Below, one piece after another: positions 32,855 through 44,400 of a DNA stretch of 64,000 nt (its first letter is position 1; each line of letters begins with the position of its first letter). The DNA comes from Rusavskia elegans. Lineage: Eukaryota > Ascomycota > Lecanoromycetes > Teloschistales > Teloschistaceae. The notes under the pieces were generated by a model. It was not told where the DNA came from, did not search any database, and was given only the letters and a program-made list of their open reading frames with translations. Location: NCBI GenBank assembly GCA_011316305.1, contig SAUG01000067.1:310001-374000 (forward strand). Direction: 5' to 3'. Made by a program: the position numbers and the translations under genes.

Positions 32855-33894
32855 TCAAAAAGGTTCATCTAGTGGTGAATTCGTACCCAACCCCCCTCCC
32901 TCCCCATCCAGCATCCCCTTCCCCTCCACCACCCCCGCACTCACCACCCTCTTCCCACCCCCTGCATCATCCCTCAACAACTGCCTCACCTTCTCAACCC
33001 TGCAAACCCTCCTCTCCAACTCCTCCCACCTCCTCCCCTTCTCCCCCTCCCTCCCCTCCAACACCCCCAACCTCGCCCGCAACCTCCCCGCCTCCTTCGC
33101 CCGCTCCTCGTCTTGATCCCTCAACCCCTTCGCCTCTTCCTGCAAAGCATCATACCGCGTCTGCAGTTCATGCAAAGAACGTCGTTCCGCGGCGACGAGT
33201 TCGTTGGCTTCGGAGAATAGGGAGGTGGAGAGGTCTTCGATTTCGGTTTGGGTGGTGGAGAGGTGGGCTTCGGCTGCGAGGCGGCGAGAGCGTTCTTGTT
33301 CGAGGGCGGCGTGGAGGTCGGTGGGGAGGGGGTTGGAGGTTGTGTGGTGGTGGTGGGGGGACGTTTGTTGTTGTTGGGACTGAGGTTGGCGGACGGATTG
33401 GGAATGTGTGAGTTGGGTTGGTGGGGCGGACGAGGGGGGTTGGGATGCGGAGCGGCGGGAGGAAGGGAGGAGAGAGGAGAGGCGGGCTTGCAGGGGCGAG
33501 CGGATTGGGATGGTGGGGTCTGAGGATGGGGGACGGGGTGGTTGTTGGTCGGGGTTATTTGGGTAGAGGTGGTCAGCGGATTGTGGGCGAGGTTGGGAGG
33601 AGCTTTTGAGTTGGTAGAGCTGGTCTTCGTAGTCGGCTAGCTTGTCGACTTTTGGTAGATCGATTAGGTGGGTCTGGGGAATAGCTGAGGATGGACGAGC
33701 TCACCGGCGGCGGTTGCCTTATCTGTGAGGATACGGACTTGGGCCTCAAGCTCGGCGATCCTGGACTGAGTACTTTGGGAAAGTTGCTGAAGGAGGTTGG
33801 TAATGTCGGTACCGCAGGATGGACATGCTTGTTCTAATGCTATCGTGGTCAAGGGCGGATGTGAGGTATCGGCTAAAGAGTTCATGGTAGCCAT
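32855..33894 (-). CDS. Sec2-type Rab guanine-nucleotide exchange factor (coiled coil)
   Basis: Two exons, 33894-33705 and 33648-32855, with a 56-bp intron (GTGAGC donor, AAAAG acceptor), give 327 residues. The N-terminus has ACPSCGTDITNLLQQL and a coiled coil (SRIAELEAQVRILTDKATAA, continued across the intron as VDKLADYEDQLYQL). A Pro/Gln/Ser-rich linker follows. The second coiled coil, LEQERSRRLAAEAHLSTTQ then LSTSLFSEANELVAAERR, matches the Sec2p GEF signature (LFxEANxMVxxER). Sec2/Rabin proteins activate Sec4/Rab8 on secretory vesicles. The protein is shorter than yeast Sec2 and the downstream part is purine-skewed, Gly/Glu/Arg-rich. The start at 33894 is the first ATG of the frame. Confidence 0.78.
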
Positions 33895-34627
33895 CTAGAG
33901 GTATGAGAGGATGTTGATAGAGGAAGAACAGCGAAGACAGGCTGACTTGAACGCTGCTGCATCACTTGCTCGGTGAAGCCGATGCAGTCAGGTTTTTTGT
34001 GGTATGAAGATGGAATCTTAGAGGGACATCCTGAAGATCTACGATAGCCGACTAGCGCCACGTGGTGATCTGCAGGGTCTCTGCTAGTCGACAATGGATT
34101 ACCTAAGGTAGGTATTGTTGTAGAGAACATTATCAAAGTTGAGCGCAATGCTGAGGTAAGAGATGTCCATTGTTTCAGCCTAAAGTACACGAGAAAGTCC
34201 GCTTCCAGCGACGTCAGACGTAACCTCTGCAGGGATCGCTCCAGCTTCCTAGATCCACCCCCCGGGGATTGAGATCTGTACCATATGTGCTCTAGAATAA
34301 TAAAGAAAAATACTACAGACGGATCCCGCTTATCCATCACAGGTCATACTCCCGTGACAACTTTTGTGGAGTAACGTGGAAGTTAGGAACCACATAGGAG
34401 AAGCGGACGACCCTATCCAGGATCTGGTCGCAGACAACTGCTTGGAAACCAATGGTCCCGACCACAACAACCGACTTAGCCATAACGCCTGGGTGGGATG
34501 CTGACGATATCTCGAAGCATGAAGAGAAGAGAAGAAGTGTCAAAGTCAAGGTGAGCCCTCGTGGAGGAAGCAGCTCAGCAGTGGAAAAGCGAATCCAATC
34601 AAGCCCTTTCGCTGCCCGAGGCAATTG
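33895..34627. other. Intergenic, 733 bp
   Basis: Upstream region of the Sec2-like gene and 3' flank of eIF4B. Short frames are present on the minus strand (34337-34624), with no recognisable product. Confidence 0.55.
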
Positions 34628-36723
34628 TTAAGAAGCAATGGCCCGGGCCCCTGCATTTCCGTTCCTCTGGTTCTTGCGCGGCTTCTGCGGTTTTTGGACG
34701 GTGCTCCAGCCATCTTCTTCCATGGCTTCGGCTGTGGGTTCGGCCGCGGCGTTGCCATTGCTGGCGCTGTTGCCGTTAGCCGCAGGTATATCACGGACAA
34801 TCTCTTGTGGTTTGACGGATTTGTCGTCCGCAATCACTCCATTTGCATCGCCTTCCATCTCTTCATCAACACCCTCGGCATGAACGTCAACATCATCGTT
34901 AGCTTGTCGTCGAAGGATCTCATAACTTTTGCCTGGTGGCGGTCCAGTTGCCGCCGCCTCTTTCTCTGACTCCACGCCATTAGATTTCTCTTTGGATGGA
35001 GTATTCCAGTCGGGGTTGGTGGCGTTTTCGGTCTCCTTAGCAACTCGTTTCTCCTCCCGCGCTTTCTCTTCTGCAATTTTTTTCTCTTCGCGAGCTTTTT
35101 CTTCGGCCTCTTTCTTCTCTTTCAAAGCAGCTTGTCGCTTCTCTTCGATTTCCTTCTCCTTGGTGGCTGTGTCGATCGGCTTGGCCGCACCGAATGGATT
35201 ATTCTTAGACTCTGTTCTTTCCATTTGGGGCGCCTCTGAAGGTGCTTCAGAAACTGTACGTTTCGTTAGGTTAAGTTTAGGTCGCGTAGCTGGAGCTGCT
35301 GGTCCCGTAGCAGTCGCGAGCGTAGCTGGCGCTGCCAGTGGTGAAGACGGCGTGCTCGAGTCACGATTTGATAGAGCCGGCGACCGAGCTGGAGGAGCTG
35401 CGGGCGCATCCGGCCTCATGTTGTTTCGCCATTGACTGTCTTTTTCAGCAGCTGTCGGCGCTCTTTCAACAACAGGCCTTTCCGCGAATTCTCGACGTGG
35501 AGGACGGGAGCCTTCCTGTGAGCGGCCTTCTCCCCATGCAGGAGAATTTCGCCTCAAGCTTGGTCCATCACGACTCATAGGCCGACTGGCATCTGATCGA
35601 GGGGGGCCTGAGGGCGTCGGAGCAGCAGGTTGCAGAGGCCCCTTGCGCTCCCAATTGCCGAAGTCTCTCACCTTCCCATCACCTTGTTCGAATGGACGAC
35701 GTGCGCCACGATCACTCCCAGCTTCAGAGACGTTATCGAAACTCCGAGAGTTGTCGAAGCTTCGAGGCGCACCGAACCCGCCGCGATCGGACACCCGACG
35801 TTGGTTTGGTAAGTCTGGGAGTGGCCCTTTGCGCGTCCAGTCGTTGATCTCACGAGCGTCTTGTCGGTCCTTTTCTGTATTGGTTGAGCTTGGGGCAAGT
35901 TTTCCATATACTCACGAAGGAGCGACTTACGGGGTTCAGCAACACTAATGCGGATGTTGCGGCCCTGAAACTGGGTTCCATTGAGATCCAAAGCTTTCTT
36001 TAACCCTTCCACCGTTCTGAATTCTGCATAGGCAAAACCCTTTGGCTTCCGGTCCATCTTGTCTTCGACGATTCTCACGCTCGTTACTTCGCAATCCCCA
36101 AAAAAGTCTTTAACATCTCCTTCGAGAGCGTCAAATGACATGTTTCCAAGATGTACGGTGTATGGTGGTTTTGAAGGAAGAGGTAGCTCTTCGCGCACTG
36201 AGTATCCAGCACGTTCAGCTAAAATCGTTAGCGTACTTGCAATCGGATAGCTTGATGGGTGATCTTCACCAATTCCACCACTGCCATAACCTCCTGGTGC
36301 TGCGCCGTAGGATCGATCGCCAGTGCCGTAATTCGTACGAGAGCCTTGAGCAGATTAGTCTCCACTTCAAGAGTGTCATCGACAGTGGCATGAAGCATTT
36401 GGCGTACTAGCTAGAAGGCGAAGACGTTAGCGACGTTGAGCCATTACACGATACCAGAGAACTTACTAGGCATCGGCACATCTTCCATTTCGTCGGCCCA
36501 CGAACCCAGGGCTAGAGCGAAAGGTCAGTCTTCCAGTCGCTCGGGACTTGCTCGGACAGGTGGAGGTCTCGGAGGCATACAGGTATCCGTCAAGAAAGTC
36601 CCCAGGTCCATTTTCTGGCCCTTCGGTTTGGGAGCTATGTACACCGCCGTCAGTACAATATGCCCCTTCGATTTGAAAGGAGAGCGCCCAAGTCAGGCTG
36701 ACGATGGATAGACTCTTACCCAT
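34628..36723 (-). CDS. TIF3: Translation initiation factor eIF4B (Tif3)
   Basis: Five exons: 36723-36720, 36634-36581, 36511-36467, 36344-35931 and 35874-34628, giving 587 residues. The first coding exon is only four bases (ATG plus G). The N-terminus reads MAPKPKGQKMDLGTFLTD then SLGSWADEMEDVPMP, the conserved start of fungal eIF4B. One RRM follows at about 87-165, with RNP2 VHLGNM and RNP1 KGFAYAEF. After EPQKDRQDAREINDWTRKGPLP comes a long disordered part with Arg/Gly/Asp and SDRGGFG-type segments, a charged helix (repeats of EEKAREEKK) and an acidic C-terminus. eIF4B stimulates eIF4A helicase and ribosome scanning. Introns of 85, 69, 122 and 56 bp all have GT-AG ends. Confidence 0.9.
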
Positions 36724-37123
36724 GATTGCGGGATATTTTGATCGCCCGCTCCTTCCTCCCCTTTAGGCTGGATACAAATCCAGGATGCTTCGTCGCAGGA
36801 CTGCCGACACGCGGCTCTTGGTTTTTCTTTGTATGAATATTCGGACGACAACAAGTGTGTCCGTGGCCAGAGATATGAGGAAAATAATACGTCGTCAGCG
36901 GTCTGAATGGCTGCAGCAATTTCAAGAATCCACATTTTAGCCGAGCAGCCGCTAGCGGGCTTGTTTTTAGCGCGTGGAGATCTATCAACATCATCTTGCA
37001 TGAGCCAGTGAGCCAGTGTCGCCGGTCTCCAATGAAGCACATTTTCTCCAGTCGTGCTACTTGGAATCAAAGATAGCTAAGAGTCGCCCTAGATGTGAAC
37101 ATGTCTAGTTTCACTAGCGGGCA
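36724..37123. promoter_or_regulatory. Divergent upstream region of eIF4B and the Tim17-like gene
   Basis: 400 bp between two outward-facing ATGs. No specific site is identified. Confidence 0.5.
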
Positions 37124-38278
37124 ATGGATCAGACCAATTGGAAAAAGTTTTATTCTGGGGAGCCTGTCTTGATTCCTTCTTTAAAAGCTGGAGCGTTGAG
37201 TGGTGAGTCTGCTTTCGATTATCTTTAGTCTGTCTTTACGAGAATGACGGAAACGTGGAAATCTCATGTGGTCATGTTGTTCCGTATGGTGGCTATTTCG
37301 ATGATTTATATTGCATAATTCTCCCAGACTTGTTAGATGCTATTGTCTGGTTGATTCAGAATCTCTTAGTCGAATTGAACGTTGATCCCTATCTTAACAA
37401 ATTATCTGCAGGTGCCTCTGGGCTCGTGATCGGGGGTGTTGCAGGTATTGTCCGATCATCCACCCCGGGACTCTTCGCAATAGCTTCTGGCCTGCAATGT
37501 GCTGCTTTGGGTACTACATATTACGGTAAGCAGCTCCACGCTCCCTGCGGCACTAGCAATGGCAGCCTTGTATAACGTTCCTGCTTTAATGAGCACGTGT
37601 CGCCTTCCCATCCGATATTTTCATGAAAGCCCGGAGATTCTGCAATTCTTTGCAGCGGGCTAACTACCTGTACCACAGCGACCCGTGGAGCCATCCTCCA
37701 AGCATGGCAGGTCACCGCCTCATCACCTCCACAAGATCGCATCTATCCTAGTACAATAGCGGGGGGCATCACTGGTGGAACAGTCGGAGGCTTAACCCGT
37801 ACGTTTTGACTCCTATTCACATACTGCGACATAGCAAACCCGTCAAGTACAGCCCGTAGAATCACCCATCTAACTTATAATTCTCTATTCAGGAGGTCGC
37901 GCGAACATTGTCCCCGGCATGATCATGTTCTCCCTCTTCGGGTTGGCCGGCCAGTACGTCTACAATGCCCTCGACGCCCGGCATCACAATTACTATGGAC
38001 CCCTCCCGATAGCTACCACGCAAGCCAAGCCGACTATGAGAGAAACCCACAAAAGTATTCAGGCACAAGACGCCAGACCAGACGAACCTCTTTGGAAACG
38101 CGTACTAAACTCGAAGTGGAGCCCTATGAAAGTTCTCTCAGATGAACAATACGAGAAGATGCTTCGGGAGAAGCTGCTGAGAGTCGAAGCTGAGCTCGCC
38201 ATAGTAGACGAGGATGTTGAGAAGGTAAAGCAGAGGGAAGAGAAGGCGCGTAAGGGCGGGGAGGACGGGACAGATTGA
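37124..38278 (+). CDS. Tim17/Tim22-like multi-pass membrane protein
   Basis: Four exons: 37124-37202, 37412-37525, 37679-37798 and 37893-38278, giving 232 residues. Introns of 209, 153 and 94 bp join to one frame. After MDQTNWKKFYSGEP come Gly-rich hydrophobic segments, SGLVIGGVAGIVRSSTPGLF, a second around LQCAALGTTYYATRGAI, a third around IAGGITGGTVGGLTRG, and MIMFSLFGLAGQYVYNAL. The glycine spacing and the Arg after the second segment recall the Tim17/22/23 family of the mitochondrial inner membrane. The C-terminal ~80 residues are hydrophilic with a coiled coil (MLREKLLRVEAELAIVDEDV). This could instead be a TIMMDC1-like assembly factor; the family is recognised by pattern only. Confidence 0.65.
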
Positions 38279-38864
38279 CTTTCTCAGAAAATCCGTTGGA
38301 GACCAAGGTTTCGCCGACGTTCTTCATGATATCAAACCAGCTGCATACCACCATCGGTGTGATTGGTGCACGTGAATCACATCCTTACGATGAGCAGTAT
38401 CTCAATTGTGCTGGCGTGGCTTCCGAACGGCGTGCCCGAATAGGCGTCAAGGACGGTCATTCTAATGGCATAGCTACCGGCTCGGCTGAGGGATATTGTA
38501 TGACGAGAAGCTCAGGTATCGAGATGGAGGTCACCGTTACCACGAATGATCTCGTCCTCGATGCGATGTGCCAAACACTTTGCTCGATTGATCTGTGGGT
38601 CGAGGTACCGATCGTCCTGTTTGCCAACCGAAGCAACACGAAACAATCACTTCGCTATCCAAGACACTAATGCAATTGTCTTCTATTTCAATGGTTTCCA
38701 TTCGCCCAGCGTGCTATCGAGTGGTGCCTACATTCAAGGCCAAAAAAACTCGCTCCAGCTCTGTTGGATATCTCAAGTCGCATACGAATGGCAGCTCTCT
38801 TCTCCAAACAGTCTGCCTGTATTTCCGTTCCGTCCCACCACATGGGACGCTTTCCAGAATCCAA
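38279..38864. other. Intergenic, 586 bp, convergent 3' ends
   Basis: Lies between the stops of the Tim17-like gene and CDT2. Open frames here overlap on several strands, but none has a recognisable product. Confidence 0.55.
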
Positions 38865-41090
38865 CTACTCGTCATCCCACCCTTCCCGAACATCGGCCCA
38901 ACCAGACCCCCATCTCCTCCCCTCCCCCTCGCCACCCATCCTCAAATCCCTCGACCTGTCAATGTCTTCCCGCCAGCACCTCGACGTGAAATCATCGCTC
39001 ACCGTAACCAACTCCCCTCCGTGAGCCCAATTCAGAGCCGTGACCTCGTTCTCATGCCCACGAACTAAAGGGATGCCGTGGTTGTAGATGGGGACGGTAT
39101 CAGTGGGGCGGCTGTTACTGCAGGGGAGCGATCGTTTGGACACGGACGATGGTGGAGTTGGTAAGGAATCCCCAATCGGGGTAGCGCCACCCGTGGTATC
39201 GAAGCTGGGAGTGTCGAAGGAGCGGTGTGATGAATGCTTTTGCATATAGCGTTCATCCGTAGGGAAGACAACGGCACACCCATTGACGCTTCCGCTTCCA
39301 ACAGCAAGGAGTTCGGACCTATCGTCTTTGGCGGGACGGACAGCGATCTTAACGTAGAATGTCGAGGCCAGCAGCTGTGGATGGCGGAACCCGTACATGG
39401 GGCCGGCGCCTTCCTTCTCCGTGCTGCGGCTGAAGCGTGACTTGCGCATACAAGTGCTGACCTCTGATGAGGCAGTAGTTAAGACTAGTTCTGGTGCATG
39501 ACCCAGGACCAGATGCGCTGTCGAGTAGGCGTAAACGGTACTGTCCCTGCACAGAGAGTAGAGGCGAGCGCCGTCACCACTGAGGGCCATCGATGTAACG
39601 CCGTAATGGCGATACTTAGTGTGGCTTTGTGGTTGACCAGTGCTAGATAAAGGAACCGGATGACTGCAACGGCGATGCGAGTAGGTGGTGCGAAGATCCC
39701 AGAGTTTGACGGTAGCGTCAGCTTCGGACGCTGTGAGAAGGAGATGCTCACGGCCAGGCGGAAGAAAAGACAAGGCTGTGATGGAGGCATCGCCACGTCG
39801 AGATGGTGTTTCTGATTTCGAGGGGATGTCATTGGTTGCATTGGAATTGACGGCCTTAGATACAGAGGGCGATGAAAGGGTGCGCGACGAATGGGCTCCA
39901 ATGATGGCATCAACACAGCGACTGTAGGTCATCTTCTTCGACGAAGTTCTCGAGACATCGACACCCTCGGGGCCATCCATCGAAACACGAAGATTGTGAA
40001 CAGGAGTGTCAGATCCCCTACATCGAAGATCCCACAACCTGACACTTCCGTCTCGACCGGAAGTGGCGATGACGCTTAAACTGTTGGGTTGGAACATCAC
40101 TTGCTTCAACGATGATGTATGGCCGACCAACGTATGGACAGCACGCTGGGTCGGCATGTCTATGATTTGGGATGTCTGATCCCCAGAAGCGGTGGCAAGG
40201 CGCAAGTCGTCCGGAGAGAAGGCAAGATCCAGGATAGCATTGGTATGAGGACGAAAGGTCAGATACGCTTTGTTGAAGTGTGGCTTGCCAGCTTTGGCTG
40301 TCTCGAGAAGCCTGATGCCACCTTCTTCATTGCCAACTGCAACAAGAGAGTTTGTATTGCAGCTGGCTATACAGAAGGGAATGGCATGCTCTGTTGGGTC
40401 GCCCAGGTTGTAGCACAGATGGCGGTCCCTGGGTGTGGTATAGAAATTTGCGATCTCATAGTGTGCATCCCTTCCGTGACAAAGAGGTAACCGATGTTTT
40501 GGTGGATTGAGACCGAGCTCCCGATGGAGCAGCCCACCGACTGCTCCTCTCTGCCTCGAACGGACTATTGGCCTGGTCCATTGGATTGGTTGGTCTGTGA
40601 CTGTCTCTTGTGGCGAGTCTGTTTTCTCTTCGTTTCCATCCCAGTCTGAATCATCTTCAGTCTCATTTGGCGTGAGCTCGGCCGCAGGGGCGGATACTCG
40701 TTTTAACGGGGATGATCCTATGACGTTGGGCACAAGAGAGTCTTGGGTTTTCCTCTTTTTTCTTGCAGGCACAGCCGCTGTATCTTCGAGAATACCGATT
40801 GTTTCTTTCTGGATGGATCGAAAGCGGACATCGGACTTGCGATTGGAAGCAGAAGCTGTGATGTCCTTCAACGCTTGCCGGGAAGCACCAAGCTTGCCAC
40901 TCCTCGTGGAAAAGGACCTCGGAGTGAAGAATCGAGTGAAGGTCCTCGGGGTGACGGTCGGTCTAGCTTTTGGCTTGCTACCATGGGTCTTGCTCGGGCG
41001 GATAGGTGAAGAGGAGATGTTCTCATCTCCAACAGCGTCGGAGAAGGTAAAGACACTACCCTGCGAACTGGGCAAGTCCTCGTCCTCCAT
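38865..41090 (-). CDS. CDT2: WD40 protein Cdt2 (CRL4 ubiquitin-ligase substrate receptor)
   Basis: Single exon, 741 residues, ATG at 41090 (MEDEDLPSSQGSVF). The N-terminal ~190 residues are disordered and basic. WD40 repeats follow, with PFCIASCNTNSLVAVGNEEG, DLAFSPDDLRLATASGDQT, GHTSSLKQVMFQP, IATSGRDGSVRLWDLR, later LLTASEADATVKLWDLR, and a last repeat near the end (RGHENEVTALNWAHGGELVTVSDD). The arrangement and the long insertions between repeats match Cdt2/DTL, which with Cul4-Ddb1 directs destruction of licensing factor Cdt1 and of Spd1-type inhibitors when PCNA is on DNA. Assignment against other WD40 proteins rests on the VAVGNEEGG..LL and SGRDGSVRLWD blocks. It is divergent from RRP5. 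Confidence 0.78.
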   Translation of the reverse strand: MEDEDLPSSQGSVFTFSDAVGDENISSSPIRPSKTHGSKPKARPTVTPRTFTRFFTPRSFSTRSGKLGASRQALKDITASASNRKSDVRFRSIQKETIGILEDTAAVPARKKRKTQDSLVPNVIGSSPLKRVSAPAAELTPNETEDDSDWDGNEEKTDSPQETVTDQPIQWTRPIVRSRQRGAVGGLLHRELGLNPPKHRLPLCHGRDAHYEIANFYTTPRDRHLCYNLGDPTEHAIPFCIASCNTNSLVAVGNEEGGIRLLETAKAGKPHFNKAYLTFRPHTNAILDLAFSPDDLRLATASGDQTSQIIDMPTQRAVHTLVGHTSSLKQVMFQPNSLSVIATSGRDGSVRLWDLRCRGSDTPVHNLRVSMDGPEGVDVSRTSSKKMTYSRCVDAIIGAHSSRTLSSPSVSKAVNSNATNDIPSKSETPSRRGDASITALSFLPPGREHLLLTASEADATVKLWDLRTTYSHRRCSHPVPLSSTGQPQSHTKYRHYGVTSMALSGDGARLYSLCRDSTVYAYSTAHLVLGHAPELVLTTASSEVSTCMRKSRFSRSTEKEGAGPMYGFRHPQLLASTFYVKIAVRPAKDDRSELLAVGSGSVNGCAVVFPTDERYMQKHSSHRSFDTPSFDTTGGATPIGDSLPTPPSSVSKRSLPCSNSRPTDTVPIYNHGIPLVRGHENEVTALNWAHGGELVTVSDDFTSRCWREDIDRSRDLRMGGEGEGRRWGSGWADVREGWDDE

Positions 41091-41477
41091 ACTTCTGTCT
41101 TTAAAGTGAATAAGAATACTTGATTATAGCATTTCGAAGCGGCTGACGAAGACAGTCTGGTAGAACTGTCAAAACTCAGCTGGAGCTGTTGAAGTCCCCA
41201 TCCGAGTAAAGTGCTTTCGCGACTCCACGCGAACCCCTGCCTAGCGTCATGCGTCGCGAAAAATTGCCCAAGTTGAAAGTCTCGGCTAGAATCACCAGTG
41301 AATTTTGTGAGACTACCAGACTTTTGAAGTGCTGCAATACCTCTCGTAGTTGCTAACTCGTAGGTCCATACGGCGACATCCCATTGCAACAGGGTTTTGC
41401 ATGTTACTTTGCAGCAAAAGGGAACACAACCCGACAACTGCAACGAAATCTTACCCATAAGAGTTGCTCATTCGGTA
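41091..41477. promoter_or_regulatory. Divergent upstream region of CDT2 and RRP5
   Basis: 387 bp between start codons. It contains direct GAAAATTTTTCG-like AT patches but no site I can name. The frame of RRP5 is open from 41397, but without an ATG before 41478. Confidence 0.5.
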
Positions 41478-44400
41478 ATGGCTCCCATCAAGCGAAAGAC
41501 TGCTTCGCAGGGCGAGTCCAGACCTACCAAGAAACAAAAACCTTCGGCAGCCGGACCTCCTTCAGCACCAATACGCCAAGAAGAGCCTTCTTTCCCCAGA
41601 GGAGGGGCAAGCGTCTTAACACCTCTTGAGCACAAGCAAATCCAAATACAAGCCAAGAACGATGTTCTCTTTGAGCAAGAGACTGGGAGAAAGGCGCCCA
41701 AGAATGATTTCGTGGACGAAGAGGACGAGCCAGACAATTTCAGCGGCACGGAGATGCCGTTGCCAAAGGCAAGTAAGAAATCCAAGCCAAGGAGCAAGCC
41801 GAATACTGCAAGGCCGGAGTCGAAAGAAAAGAGCGTGCGAATTGAAGGGTTGAGTTACAAGCGACTTGTCCCTGGTTCCATGGTATTAGGTCAGGTTTCC
41901 CAGATCAACCGCTACGATGTGGCCTTAAGTCTGCCAAATAATCTGACCGGCTACCTACCGATTACTTCCGTCTCCGACTCGCTCACGGCAAAGGTGGAAA
42001 GACTGGCTGATAAAAATAAAGAGAGCGATGATGAGACTCAAGAGCAGGACATTGACCTCAAACTCTATGTCTTCGTTGGCCAATATCTGCGCGCATATGT
42101 TGTCTCTACCGAGCGAGAATCCGCAGTTGGAACAAAGGGTAAAAGACACATCGAACTTTCGGTCCACCCCAAGCAAGCCAACTCATCGCTCAAGAAGACC
42201 GATCTTGTCGTCAACAGCATGATCCAGGCATCTGTCAGAAGTGTAGAGGACCATGGCTTGATCATGGAACTGGGGATTGAAGGAGATGCAGTCCGAGGCT
42301 TCATGTCGTCCAAAGAGATACCAAAGAATACCGATGTCTCTCGTATACCCAAGGGTGCCGTCTTCTTATGCCTGATCACTGGACTTGGCTCGAATGGCAA
42401 TGTTGTAAAGCTTTCTGCCGAGACGGAGAAAGCTGGAAACCTCAAGAAAGGCTATTTTCTTACTGATGCCCCAACCATTGACTGCTTCTTACCAGGCACA
42501 GCTGTCGAAGTCTTACTGTCCGAGATCACGAAGTCTGGCATGATAGGAAAAGCCATGGGCGTGCTTAATTTGACTGCGGATCTGATACACTCGGGAGCAG
42601 CGGCAAGTGGCAAGGCCTTAGATACTAAGTATCATGTTGGCGATAAGATTAAGGGCAGGGTAATTTGTACCTTCCCTGATGTTGAGCCAAGGAAACTCGG
42701 CTTGTCTTTACTCGAGCATGTCATCTCATTGAAATCGAATCCTACCTCATCAAAATTCGACTCTGAGAATACCAGTCCCACGAGCCTACTCCCGCTGTCA
42801 ACGATCGTTCCCGAAGCTAGGGTGGCTAGAGTCGAGCCAGGCGTAGGGCTGCTCGTCGACATGGGCATCAAAGGCATCCGAGGCTTTGTCCACATCTCTC
42901 GGATCGCCGATGGCAAAATCGAAAATCTTGCTCAAGACACGGGGCCATACAAGGCCGGCACTGTGCATAAAGCAAGGGTGATCGGATACAACTACATGGA
43001 TGGACTTTTTATCGTGTCATTGGAGCCTAAGGTCATTGCTCAGCCGTTCCTTTCGATCGAGGATGTTCAGGTGGGTCAGATCGTCAAAGGGACGGTGGAA
43101 AAGCTTCTGCTCAAGGAAAGTGGACTTAGCGGAATCATCGTCTCGTTAGCCGAAGGTATCACTGGCTTGGTCCCTGAGATCCACTTCTCTGATATTCATC
43201 TTCAACATCCCGAGAGAAAGTTCAAAGAAGGAGCTACTTTTACAGCTCGAGTGCTATCAACGTCACCGGCAGAGCGGCAGCTTAGACTCACACTCAAAAA
43301 GGCATTGGTAAATGCGGACGAGGTCTGGAAATCGTACGATGGTCTAGAAATTGGTGCTGAGGCTCCTGGCACCATCATCAAAATTATCTCGTCCAGTGGC
43401 GCTGGTGCCGTCGTTCAGTTCTATGGACCTGTTCGTGGATTCTTACCAGTTGCGGAAATGAGTGAGTCTTACATCGAGGATCCGAAGACACACTTCCGAT
43501 TGGGACAAGTGGTCAAGGTCCGTCTTGTCTCTGTAAATCCAGCAGAGAATCGGATGATTGTCTCTTGCAAGGACCCTTCGATATTCGGTGCCATGCAACA
43601 AGAACAGCTTGACAGTCTTGTTGTAGGCTCTACAGTTGGTGGTACTGTGTCGGAGAAAGCTAATGATGAGATCGTCCTAGAACTTGCAGGGTCGAAGCTG
43701 AAGGCCATTTTACCCTTTGAGCACCTCGCTGATGGGTCCGCTCAAAAGTCGTCTACAGCAGCGAAAAGGATCCGCGTTGGTCAGGATATGAGAGACCTGG
43801 TGGTCTTGAATAAAGCAATGGGCAGGCGTTTACTACAATTGACCTGCAAGCCCAGTCTGATAAAGGCCGCCCAATCCGAACAACTGGTAAAACATCTGGG
43901 AGATCTACAAAAAGGCTTAGAGGTTGATGGATTTGTGAACAATACAACGTCGGCGGGGGTCTTTGTCGAATATGCGAATGGTGTCTCAGGACTTCTACCC
44001 AAGTCTCAGCTACCAGAGGAAGCTTTACTGCTGCCCAATTACGGGATGCGGAAACATCAATCGATTTCTGCCCGCATACTGACGGTTGATCACGCGCAGA
44101 GTCGATTTTCGCTGACGATGAAACCTACGTTACCATCAGAAGCGGCTAAATTGGAGAATGCGTCGTCGATGCCTGAAGGGTCTTTGTCGCACCCTGTGGA
44201 CGGACAGTCCACCAACATAAACGACTTCAGCGTAGGAAAGCTGACTGAAGCTCGAATAATCTCGGTTAGGGAGACACAACTCAATGTCCATCTAGCCGAT
44301 GGTGTACAAGGCCGCATCGATGTGTCCGAAATGTTCGACCGTCTCGAAGATGTCAAGGACCGGAAACATCCTCTCAAACAATTCCACCCCAAGGAGGTTG

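Noticed and set aside
41397..41477. Earlier start for RRP5
   Set aside because: The frame is open but begins at TTG; the first ATG is at 41478 and opens the typical basic N-terminus.
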